Of a stretch of 8,967 nucleotides of DNA, positions 1 through 8,410 are shown piece after piece; the stretch's first letter is position 1, and every line of letters begins with the position of its first letter. The notes under the pieces were generated by a model. The model was given only the letters and a program-made list of their open reading frames with translations. It was not told where the DNA came from and did not search any database. A program made the position numbers and the translations under genes. This DNA comes from an uncultured Mycoplasmatota bacterium. Lineage in GTDB: Bacteria > Bacillota_I > Bacilli_A > RF39 > UBA660. Location of the stretch: positions 1-8,967 of the forward strand of contig CAMLYN010000039.1 in assembly GCA_946491675.1 (NCBI GenBank), in the 5' to 3' direction.

Positions 1-35
1 ATAATGTTTTAGTATCTTTTATAAAATTATAAAAA

Positions 36-90
36 ATCCCCAAATGTGAGTACAAGTAAAATGGAGCGTGAGTTATACACGTTTGGAAAT
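36..90. other. Candidate origin of transfer (oriT) for the MobV relaxase
   Basis: A 9-bp inverted repeat, CCAAATGTG (40-48) and CACGTTTGG (78-86), has one T:G wobble and encloses 29 bases. Nested inside is CGTG (67-70)/CACG (78-81) with loop AGTTATA. The core GTGAGTTATAC closely resembles the GTGTG/TTATAC nick region I recall for pMV158-type MobV origins, which would put the nick between G72 and T73. The block is much more GC-rich than its surroundings and a MobV relaxase is encoded at 2060-3319. It lies about 3 kb from the relaxase gene rather than beside it. The structure is seen directly; the function is inferred. Confidence 0.42.
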
Positions 91-193
91 TTTTAATAAG
101 GTTAATTTCTAATATAAGTATATCACTAATTATACATTTTGATTAACAAATTTGTATAATTTTATATAAAACAAACAAAATTAAAATAATCTA

Positions 194-202
194 TGATAAA
201 AT
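194..202 (+). promoter_or_regulatory. Possible extended -10 promoter for the 227-1403 operon
   Basis: TGATAAAAT is an extended -10 element (TG-n-TAAAAT). It sits just ahead of the AAAGGTAGG ribosome binding site at about 211-219, which would give a very short 5' leader. No good -35 is visible. A perfect TATAAT at 155-160 is an alternative and also lacks a clear -35. One of the two probably drives the membrane-protein pair. Confidence 0.35.
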
Positions 203-226
203 AATTATAGAAAGGTAGGAATTTAA

Positions 227-892
227 ATGAATAGAAGAATTTTTTTGATTGATAATAATAGTAAAAAAATGAAGTGGCTATCTACTGCTTGGTATAGAAT
301 AGCAATAATTCCCATAATTGATATAATAGTTTTATTAGGTGCTTTTTCAGCAATTTTATTTTTTTTAAATGAATATAAAATTGCAAATTTATATTTAGGA
401 GGAACTAGTTTTGTAACTTATATTTGGGTTGTATTGGCCTATATAGCCGTCAGTGTAATCATCGCGATTTTTGATTTTATTAAGTTTAATTCTTTAAATA
501 ATACAATGGTTGTTAAAGAAGATAATAATATTACTATTGTAAAAGGATTAAATAAAATTAAAGGTGCAGCAAGTGCTACAATGGGTTCAATATTCTATAA
601 TAACTCGGATACATTGTTAAGTAGTTTGGCATCACTTGGTTTATATTCTATCGGGGCTATTGAAATGCAAAAAAGTTTAACTGAATATGATAATAAGACA
701 ATATCAGAAATTAACAAAATTTTAAATGAAAGAAATGATAATTATAAATATACTGATTACAAAAATTGTAAATTAGTAAATGAAACAAAAAATTATTATG
801 AATATGTTGGTGAAAAAAATGGGGTTTCCTCTAAATTTAAAATTCACAAAGTTTATTCAAACATAAATCTTTTGAATAAGGAGGAAAAATAA
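227..892 (+). CDS. Uncharacterised membrane protein (221 aa)
   Basis: I do not recognise a family. The protein has a short basic N-terminus, then two predicted membrane helices at about residues 25-47 and 62-86 joined by a short loop. A mildly hydrophobic Gly/Ala/Ser-rich stretch follows at about 113-147 (GAASATMGSIF, then LASLGLYSIGAI). The C-terminal 70 residues are polar, rich in Lys, Asn and Tyr, and probably cytoplasmic. The start is supported by AAAGGTAGG seven to eight bases upstream. The last codons (GAG GAA) form the ribosome binding site of the next gene, and only one base separates the stop from the next ATG, so the two are translationally coupled. It is convergent to the relaxase operon and lies downstream of the candidate oriT, so it is probably cargo or an accessory transfer gene. 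Confidence 0.7.
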   Translation: MNRRIFLIDNNSKKMKWLSTAWYRIAIIPIIDIIVLLGAFSAILFFLNEYKIANLYLGGTSFVTYIWVVLAYIAVSVIIAIFDFIKFNSLNNTMVVKEDNNITIVKGLNKIKGAASATMGSIFYNNSDTLLSSLASLGLYSIGAIEMQKSLTEYDNKTISEINKILNERNDNYKYTDYKNCKLVNETKNYYEYVGEKNGVSSKFKIHKVYSNINLLNKEEK

Positions 893-893
893 T

Positions 894-1403
894 ATGAAAA
901 GAATAGTAATTGAAAAGATATTTATATATATATTATGCTTTTTGTTTTGTTTCGTAACTTCATTAAATCAGGGGACTAGTTCATCAAATGTAGAACAAGA
1001 ATTTTTAAATGATATAGCATCTACTATGAAAACTTATAATTATGTGGAAACTGAATGTTTAACTTGTGATTTAAAATTTATTCAGGAAGATAATAATATT
1101 AAAATTGAATATAATGCTAATATTGATGATGTTAAAATTAAAACAATAGATGCAGAATTCAATTTGAACTATACAAGCAATTTGAACAATATATATTCAT
1201 TATTAAGCGAATTATATAAAGAAAATATTTCAACATATAGTAGTGAAATACAAAAAATGATAAATGATTATACTACAACAGGAAAAGAACAAATGTGGCA
1301 AGATTTAAATAGTAATAGGCAACTTACTTTAAGAATAAATAAAACTACTTCAATTGGAAAAGATTATCAATTATATTATTCAATAACAAATCTTATTAAA
1401 TAA
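894..1403 (+). CDS. Uncharacterised exported or membrane-anchored protein (169 aa)
   Basis: No family is recognised. The N-terminus is a signal peptide or single anchor: basic residues (MKR...EK), a hydrophobic core at about residues 9-23 (FIYILCFLFCFV), then a Ser/Thr-rich junction. No convincing lipobox is seen. The remaining 140 residues are polar and look extracytoplasmic. They carry a CxxC pair (C55, C58 in ECLTC) that could form a disulfide, and a Thr/Ser/Asn-rich beta-like pattern. The start is fixed by AAGGAGG, which lies inside the end of the preceding gene. A plausible but unproven reading is that the two products act together at the envelope. The gene ends just before the inverted-repeat cluster at 1409-1514. 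Confidence 0.68.
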   Translation: MKRIVIEKIFIYILCFLFCFVTSLNQGTSSSNVEQEFLNDIASTMKTYNYVETECLTCDLKFIQEDNNIKIEYNANIDDVKIKTIDAEFNLNYTSNLNNIYSLLSELYKENISTYSSEIQKMINDYTTTGKEQMWQDLNSNRQLTLRINKTTSIGKDYQLYYSITNLIK

Positions 1404-1408
1404 AAAAC

Positions 1409-1444
1409 ATAATTTTGCTTGACTTTATGTCTTGCTAAAATTAT
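1409..1444. repeat. Inverted repeat just after the plus-strand operon
   Basis: ATAATTTT (1409-1416) pairs with AAAATTAT (1437-1444), extended inward by GC/GC with one unpaired T at 1436. The loop is CTTGACTTTATGTCTTG-like. It begins six bases after the stop of the 894-1403 gene. It could be a weak terminator, but no clean T-run follows. Confidence 0.4.
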
Positions 1445-1459
1445 TCAAAAAGGCTTTCA

Positions 1460-1514
1460 AAAGGGAATATTTCCCTTTGCACACCGCTATTGGCAAAGCC
1501 AATAGCGTAGTGTG
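1460..1514. terminator. Double hairpin between convergent operons (possible bidirectional terminator)
   Basis: Two hairpins lie one base apart. The first is AAAGGGAA (1460-1467), loop TAT, TTCCCTTT (1471-1478). The second is CGCTATTGGC (1485-1494), loop AAA, GCCAATAGCG (1498-1507), extended by CACAC (1480-1484)/GTGTG (1510-1514) across a two-base TA bulge. The position between convergent genes suits transcription termination. However, the long GC-rich second stem is not followed by a good T-run on the plus strand, and on the minus strand only TTTT follows the first hairpin. A DNA-level role (cruciform, single-strand or transfer origin) is possible. Confidence 0.5.
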
Positions 1515-1536
1515 TTACTCTTTTGGATTCAAAAAA

Positions 1537-2022
1537 TTAAAATATAAGAAAAACTATTAATGAAAGGATTATTAATAAAATTATAAAGAATATCAATATA
1601 CGAGGTTGAAAATTCATTTTTCTTTTTATTGTATTGAATGATTTATTAGTATCCATTAAATAATCTTCTTCAAATTTTTTATCTTTTGGTAGCATTATAG
1701 GATCTCTTGTATAGTCAAATAAAAATTTCATATTAAATATAATTTTGTCATAATCAAATAAAAATGAAAAAAAGTGATGCAAATCTCGTTGTTTATGTAA
1801 GTCATCTATTATTTCTATAATATAATCTCCTTGTTTAAAATCAATTTTAGGTTCAAGAAAACCATTATTTCTACTATCACGATAAATTCTACTTAATTTC
1901 ATGATTTTTGCATATATTTTTCTATGCTTACTATATGGTTTTATAAAAAATATTATTGATAATATGGAAATCCCAATACTAGAAGATAAAGATACAAATA
2001 TATTTTTTAAAATTTCCTCCAT
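1537..2022 (-). CDS. Small two-helix membrane protein in the relaxase operon (161 aa)
   Basis: No family is recognised. There is one hydrophobic helix at each end, at about residues 8-28 (ending FFIKPY) and 141-161 (ILIFFIILLIILSLIVFLIF, the extreme C-terminus). Between them is a charged region of about 110 residues with a basic patch after the first helix (KHRKIYAKIMKLSRIYRDSR) and a His/Phe-rich stretch (HKQRDLHHFFSFLFDYD). Both ends are thus membrane-anchored with the middle on one side. The start has AAGGAG about 11 bases upstream. It follows the relaxase by 37 bases on the same strand and is probably co-transcribed. A role in mobilization, exclusion or membrane docking is a guess from position only. 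Confidence 0.7.
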   Translation of the reverse strand: MEEILKNIFVSLSSSIGISILSIIFFIKPYSKHRKIYAKIMKLSRIYRDSRNNGFLEPKIDFKQGDYIIEIIDDLHKQRDLHHFFSFLFDYDKIIFNMKFLFDYTRDPIMLPKDKKFEEDYLMDTNKSFNTIKRKMNFQPRILIFFIILLIILSLIVFLIF

Positions 2023-2059
2023 TTATATCAGCACTCCTTAAATATATTTTATCATAGTT

Positions 2060-5121
<3,062 letters not shown>

Positions 5122-5140
5122 TTATCAACTCCTTTTCCAT

Positions 5141-5190
5141 AAAAAAGAGGAGTCAAAAGCACTAGCATTAAACTAATACCTTTGACTCCT
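5141..5190 (-). terminator. Rho-independent terminator/attenuator immediately before the recombinase gene
   Basis: On the minus strand AGGAGTCAAA (5190-5181) pairs perfectly with TTTGACTCCT (5157-5148) around a 23-base loop, followed by CTTTTTT. The T-run ends only about a dozen bases before the recombinase ribosome binding site. Unless disrupted, the hairpin should stop transcripts starting at the promoter at 5294-5321. The 5' arm is also the end of the leader ORF (codons TTA AGG AGT CAA AGG), so a ribosome there would block the stem. Confidence 0.75.
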
Positions 5191-5280
5191 TAAACAATCG
5201 TTATTAATTCTATTACTATATCGTTTATTCCAATGCATAGAATCCCACCAATCTAATAAATGAGAAATACTGCATTTCAT
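5173..5280 (-). CDS. Putative 35-aa leader peptide controlling the recombinase-relaxase operon
   Basis: This short ORF begins MKCSISHLLDWWDSM and ends CLRSQRY. It starts about 14 bases after the predicted -10 box, so its mRNA would have almost no 5' UTR and no Shine-Dalgarno sequence is visible. Its last codons form the 5' arm of the terminator at 5148-5190, and its TAG stop lies in the terminator loop. Two further hairpins lie in the leader: AATAAATGA/TCATTTATT (5277-5285 with 5255-5263, covering the start codon) and ATTCTAT/ATAGAAT (5237-5243 with 5207-5213). The geometry fits ribosome-mediated attenuation. There are three Trp and two Cys codons. Translation is inferred; no homologue is recognised. 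Confidence 0.5.
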   Translation of the reverse strand: MKCSISHLLDWWDSMHWNKRYSNRINNDCLRSQRY

Positions 5281-5293
5281 TTATTGGTTTTAT

Positions 5294-5321
5294 ATTCTAT
5301 CACTTATTTTTTCTTTGTCAA
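5294..5321 (-). promoter_or_regulatory. Sigma-A type promoter of the recombinase operon
   Basis: On the minus strand a perfect -35 TTGACA (5321-5316) is followed, after a 16-bp spacer, by -10 TAGAAT (5299-5294). It begins a few bases after the stop of the 91-codon gene. Transcription should begin near 5287, just before the leader ORF. This is one of the strongest promoter matches in the window. Confidence 0.72.
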
Positions 5322-5326
5322 TAGGG

Positions 5327-5602
5327 TTAGTTTTTATGCTTTTTAATATAAGTTTCTAATTCGTTAAAAGGTATAAATTTTTCTAATGTATTAATATAAA
5401 CATTCTCACATTTGTTAAAGAATAGATAGGTTATATTATTAATTTCTAACTTATGTGGCTCTATATAAGCAATGTTAGTTTTAGAAATGTGAATAATGTT
5501 GCCACTAATAATTTTAGATTTGATATTGAGAAATTTAAGTATGTTTTTAATTCGTTTTTCTAACACCTCATCGATATCTAAATTTTCCTTTATTATCTGC
5601 AT
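5327..5602 (-). CDS. Small hypothetical protein (91 aa)
   Basis: No family is recognised. It is a soluble, Ile/Asn/Lys-rich protein with no signal peptide or membrane helix. The N-terminal third looks helical (DIDEVLEKRIKNILKFLNI), the middle is a run of short beta-like segments (KIISGNIIHISKTNIAYIEP, then NITYLFFNKCENVYI), and the end is helical (FNELETYIKKH). The start is supported by AAAGGAG nine to ten bases upstream. A terminator hairpin lies directly ahead of that site, and upstream of it is the tRNA-Gly gene, so expression may depend on read-through from the tRNA promoter. It precedes the recombinase promoter by only a few bases. A regulatory or accessory role in the element is possible but unproven. 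Confidence 0.62.
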   Translation of the reverse strand: MQIIKENLDIDEVLEKRIKNILKFLNIKSKIISGNIIHISKTNIAYIEPHKLEINNITYLFFNKCENVYINTLEKFIPFNELETYIKKHKN

Positions 5603-5626
5603 AACTAATCAACTCCTTTCAAGCAT

Positions 5627-5654
5627 ATAAAAAAGGTTAATCGAAATTAACCTT
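5627..5654 (-). terminator. Rho-independent terminator with UUCG loop between tRNA-Gly and the 91-aa gene
   Basis: On the minus strand AAGGTTAAT (5654-5646), loop TTCG, ATTAACCTT (5641-5633) is a perfect 9-bp stem with a stable UUCG-type tetraloop, followed by TTTTTATATG. It would end the tRNA transcript and also abuts the ribosome binding site of the 91-aa gene. Confidence 0.8.
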
Positions 5655-5664
5655 TATATATAAA

Positions 5665-5684
5665 AGTCGATTAGTTCGACTAAT
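5665..5684 (-). repeat. Second hairpin just downstream of the tRNA
   Basis: Two alternative stems share this stretch: ATTAGT (5670-5675)/ACTAAT (5679-5684) with loop TCG, and AGTCGA (5665-5670)/TCGACT (5676-5681). On the minus strand it starts about seven bases past the tRNA CCA end and is followed by TTTTATATAT, so it may act as a first weak terminator or a 3' processing element. Confidence 0.45.
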
Positions 5685-5691
5685 TTCCCTA

Positions 5692-5765
<74 letters not shown>

Positions 5766-5776
5766 ATCTGTATTTA

Positions 5777-5805
5777 ATTTTATCATCATAATAGAAATTT
5801 TTCAA
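5777..5805 (-). promoter_or_regulatory. Promoter of tRNA-Gly
   Basis: On the minus strand -35 TTGAAA (5805-5800), a 17-bp spacer and -10 TAAAAT (5782-5777) end 11 bases before the mature tRNA 5' end. Initiation would therefore occur a few bases before the tRNA. Confidence 0.72.
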
Positions 5806-5830
5806 GTAATGTAGAATAATTTTTTATGTA

Positions 5831-5876
5831 AAAAAATAAAACTTACGAACCTTTTACAGTCCGTAAGTTATTTTTA
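5831..5876. terminator. Terminator hairpin upstream of tRNA-Gly
   Basis: AACTTACG (5840-5847) and CGTAAGTT (5862-5869) form an 8-bp stem with a 14-base loop. T-runs follow on both strands: TTATTTTTTT on the minus strand and ATTTTT on the plus strand. On the minus strand it directly follows the extra tRNA 3'-end copy at 5877-5888, as a terminator follows a real tRNA gene. Confidence 0.65.
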
Positions 5877-5888
5877 ATGGAGCGGATA
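5877..5888 (-). repeat. 12-bp direct repeat of the tRNA-Gly 3' end (possible att scar or tRNA relic)
   Basis: ATGGAGCGGATA here is identical to 5691-5702, which encodes the tRNA acceptor 3' strand and CCA plus one flanking base (TATCCGCTCCAT on the minus strand). The two copies are in the same orientation, 186 bp apart. The bases further right do not fold into a tRNA. Such partial 3'-end copies are what elements integrating at tRNA genes leave at their far end. Confidence 0.6.
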
Positions 5889-5984
5889 CCATACAAGTTA
5901 CGAACTATGTTCTCTTTCTTAAAATATTATATAGTAATTCCTATATTTTTTCAAGGAAGTATGGGAATTTTTTGTAACTTATTG

Positions 5985-5990
5985 TATAAT
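5985..5990 (+). promoter_or_regulatory. Probable -10 box of the DUF6602-hydrolase/methyltransferase operon
   Basis: A perfect TATAAT lies 32 bases before the GTG start. At a 17-bp spacing the -35 would be TGGGAA, a weak match, so a regulator may help or the promoter may be modest. Confidence 0.45.
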
Positions 5991-6021
5991 AATAACGTAT
6001 TAAATTAATGGAGGTTATACG

Positions 6022-7701
6022 GTGTTTATTTACAATTTAGAAGATGTAGCTAAAAAATTAAAAATTGATTTTGAAGGAATAACAAAACAAATTGAGCATA
6101 ATGGTGTAAAAGGAAGTGCAAGAGAAGATTTATTAAAAGATTATTTAAAAAAGCTATTACCAGAAAAATATTCTATTTCAAGTGGAATAATTATCGATAA
6201 TAATCAAAAACAAAGTAAACAACAAGATTTTATAATACACGATGCTTTTGATTGCCCAAGTTTTTTTAAGACAGAATCAAACTCGATTTTACCTATTGAA
6301 AGTGTTTATGCAACAATTGAAGTTAAATCAACACTTGATTATTCTACATTAGAACAAAGTGTTAAAAATGTAGAAAGTGTAAGAAACCTTATTAAATTAC
6401 CTAATAGAAATATCATCCGTAATCAATATGATTATGTTTATCCTTTAGGATTTGTATTTGCATATACTTCTACTTGCTCATTAGAACAAATTCAAAAAAA
6501 ACTATTTGAATTAAATAAGAATATTAATAGTAGACATCAAATTTCTATTATTTGTATTTTGGATAAAGGATTAATCTTTAATGTTCAGAAAAACAATGTA
6601 ACAGAAGTAACTTTAATTCCAAGTTCTAATACTTTGCTTGGTAGATCGGATAGTGGTTTAGAAAGTACATTATATTCTTTTTACTTATTTTTGTTAGAAT
6701 ATTTGGATAATGTGCATATTCAAGTTCCAAGTTTAATTGAATATGCTAGAAAAAATAATTCATTTAGAGTTTCTATAAATATTCCAAATGAATTAATTCC
6801 AGATGATGCAGTCTATAAAGAAGGTGCTATTGAATTAAAATATGGAGATGCTAGAAAAATGTTAAACTTAAACAATAAATATCCAAATTTATTTAATGGT
6901 AAGATGACTTACGAAGAATTATTTAATTATTTAAAAGATGATTTTATACCTCTCTGTAAACTTCAAGCTGCAATGGCAAAAGTTAAATTTCATAATAAAA
7001 TAACTATTTATGGTTATGAATTTACACCAGAAGAATTTGCAAGATTTGAAGAATATTCTAAAAATTATTATCAGAATTCTGATTCAAAAGAAAAATTTGA
7101 TAATATTGTAAATATTATATATACACAATACAGGAAAGAAGTGGAGGAAAAAGAAAAAATGAAAAGAAATTATTTAATATTACATGGAAGTTTTGGCTCA
7201 AATGAAGGTAATTGGTTTCCATGGTTAAAAGAGCAGATAGAAACAAAGGAAAAACAAGTTGTAGTTCCACAAATGCCGGTCGGTATAGGAAATCAAAACT
7301 TTGAAAATTGGTCTAATGTATTAAATCAATTAGATATAAATGAAAATACAGTGATTATTGCTCATAGCATAGCTCCTATATTTGTATGTAAATATTTAAT
7401 AACAAATAAGATAAAAGTTAAGAAATTAATATTCGTATGTGGATTTAACAATTATTTAGGCATTGATTCTGATTTTGATGCTGTTAATGAGCCCATGTTT
7501 ATTGAAAACTTTACTGATGTTAAAAAATATTGTTCTGATATAGTATGTTATTATTCGGATAATGATCCATACGTTAAATATGATGTGGAAAAGGAATTTG
7601 CTGATAAACTTACAAACAAACAATATATTATCAAAAATGGTGGACACATAAATTCAGAAACAGGATACACTAAATTTGAAGAAATTCTAAAGGAGATATA
7701 A
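6022..7701 (+). CDS. DUF6602-domain protein fused to an RBBP9/YdeN-type alpha/beta hydrolase (559 aa)
   Basis: There are two parts. Residues about 1-125 match the DUF6602 pattern: GVKGSAREDLLKDYL, an SSGIIID turn, QQDFIIHD and PIESVYATIEVKS. E35, D69 and E100-x-K102 are spaced like a PD-(D/E)xK nuclease site, though activity is inferred. Residues about 126-379 are unassigned, ending in a Glu/Lys-rich linker. Residues 380-559 form a complete small serine hydrolase: ILHGSFG (386-392), nucleophile S449 in AHSIAP, acid D515 in SDNDPYV, and H542 in GGHIN. The start is GTG with GGAGG seven bases upstream. The hydrolase begins at an in-frame ATG (7159) with its own GGAGG, so it may also be made separately. 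The methyltransferase follows four bases after the stop. A fusion by loss of a stop codon is possible. Confidence 0.82.
   Translation: MFIYNLEDVAKKLKIDFEGITKQIEHNGVKGSAREDLLKDYLKKLLPEKYSISSGIIIDNNQKQSKQQDFIIHDAFDCPSFFKTESNSILPIESVYATIEVKSTLDYSTLEQSVKNVESVRNLIKLPNRNIIRNQYDYVYPLGFVFAYTSTCSLEQIQKKLFELNKNINSRHQISIICILDKGLIFNVQKNNVTEVTLIPSSNTLLGRSDSGLESTLYSFYLFLLEYLDNVHIQVPSLIEYARKNNSFRVSINIPNELIPDDAVYKEGAIELKYGDARKMLNLNNKYPNLFNGKMTYEELFNYLKDDFIPLCKLQAAMAKVKFHNKITIYGYEFTPEEFARFEEYSKNYYQNSDSKEKFDNIVNIIYTQYRKEVEEKEKMKRNYLILHGSFGSNEGNWFPWLKEQIETKEKQVVVPQMPVGIGNQNFENWSNVLNQLDINENTVIIAHSIAPIFVCKYLITNKIKVKKLIFVCGFNNYLGIDSDFDAVNEPMFIENFTDVKKYCSDIVCYYSDNDPYVKYDVEKEFADKLTNKQYIIKNGGHINSETGYTKFEEILKEI
7143..7161 (+). 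promoter_or_regulatory. Internal ribosome binding site and ATG for a free hydrolase domain
   Basis: GGAGG (7143-7147) lies 11 bases before ATG (7159-7161), codon 380 of the fusion, exactly where RBBP9-type hydrolases normally begin (MKRNYLILHG). A 180-aa hydrolase could be made from here, ending at 7701. Confidence 0.5.
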
Positions 7702-7705
7702 TTTA

Positions 7706-8389
7706 ATGAAAAAAGATATAACTTCCTTTGAAAAAAGAAATAGTGTGAAAAAGAACTATGATTTGATAGCAAAACAATATGGTGAAGATTTTGGAACGTA
7801 TATTGAAGATTTAGATGCTTATAAAGAATTTGAAAAGCACCTAGTTGAAAATGCTAAAATTTTAGATTTAGGTGCAGGTTCTGGAAGAACATATTCATAC
7901 TTTAATAAAAGAGGGTATGAATATGTAGGATTAGATTTTTCAGAAAAAATGAGAGATTGTGCATACAAATTACATAGAGAGTTTCCATATATTGTAGATG
8001 ATATGATGAACGTGAAAAATCACTTTGCTAATAATTCTTTAGATGCTGTTTTTGCTGTTTATTCTTTGTTTCATTTACCCAAAGATGATTTTAAGAAATT
8101 ATTTACAGATATATATGATATTTTAAAGGTTAATGGTTTATTTCTATTTACATATCAAATAGGACAAGGAGAAGAAATGGTAGATGAACCTTATTTGAAT
8201 GAAAATGGTAAAAACGTATTATATATGAGTTATCAAACAAATGACGAAATAAAGAATTTACTTGATTCTTTTTCATATTCTGAATTATACAGAAAAGAAA
8301 AGATAGAAACTTCTGAATCTGCTATTAATAGTAATGATGTTACTACAGTTTTCGTGTTAGTGAAAAAATCAAGACAATGTAGAAAATAA
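7706..8389 (+). CDS. Class I SAM-dependent methyltransferase (227 aa)
   Basis: It transfers a methyl group from S-adenosylmethionine; the acceptor is unknown. The Rossmann-type motifs are intact: motif I ILDLGAGSG (52-60), the acidic residue of motif II in YVGLDFSEKM (D77), a DD pair near 98-99, motif IV LDAVFAVYSLFHL (112-124), and a post-motif LKVNGLFLFTY. This is the Methyltransf_11/25 type, usually acting on small molecules; no DNA-methylase motif ((D/N)PPY) is present. The N-terminal helix (KKNYDLIAKQYGEDF) is the usual lid. AAGGAG, formed by the last codons of the preceding gene, lies ten bases upstream, so the two form an operon. The last codons are part of a terminator hairpin. Co-expression with the hydrolase suggests modification and hydrolysis of a shared substrate class, but this is inference. 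Confidence 0.88.
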   Translation: MKKDITSFEKRNSVKKNYDLIAKQYGEDFGTYIEDLDAYKEFEKHLVENAKILDLGAGSGRTYSYFNKRGYEYVGLDFSEKMRDCAYKLHREFPYIVDDMMNVKNHFANNSLDAVFAVYSLFHLPKDDFKKLFTDIYDILKVNGLFLFTYQIGQGEEMVDEPYLNENGKNVLYMSYQTNDEIKNLLDSFSYSELYRKEKIETSESAINSNDVTTVFVLVKKSRQCRK

Positions 8390-8410
8390 ATCTGCATTGT
8401 CTTTTATTTT
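8371..8410. terminator. Bidirectional terminator overlapping the methyltransferase 3' end
   Basis: AAGACAATGTAG (8371-8382) pairs with CTGCATTGTCTT (8392-8403) over 12 pairs with one G-T wobble; the 9-base loop contains the stop codon. TTTTATTTT follows on the plus strand and GATTTTTT on the minus strand, so it can serve both the methyltransferase and the convergent mobC-like gene. Confidence 0.8.

Noticed and set aside
3..32. Possible last residues of an upstream plus-strand gene (frame ending TAA at 30-32)
   Set aside because: Only nine codons are visible with no context, so a gene end cannot be told from chance.
5891..5930. A full second tRNA gene next to the 5877-5888 repeat
   Set aside because: The minus-strand sequence upstream of the repeat has a TTCG-like T-loop resemblance but no matching T stem, anticodon arm or acceptor 5' strand.
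7456..7772. Minus-strand open frames opposite the hydrolase end and methyltransferase start
   Set aside because: They overlap strongly supported coding sequence, translate to Phe/Ile/Ser-rich strings and cross the junction between two real genes.
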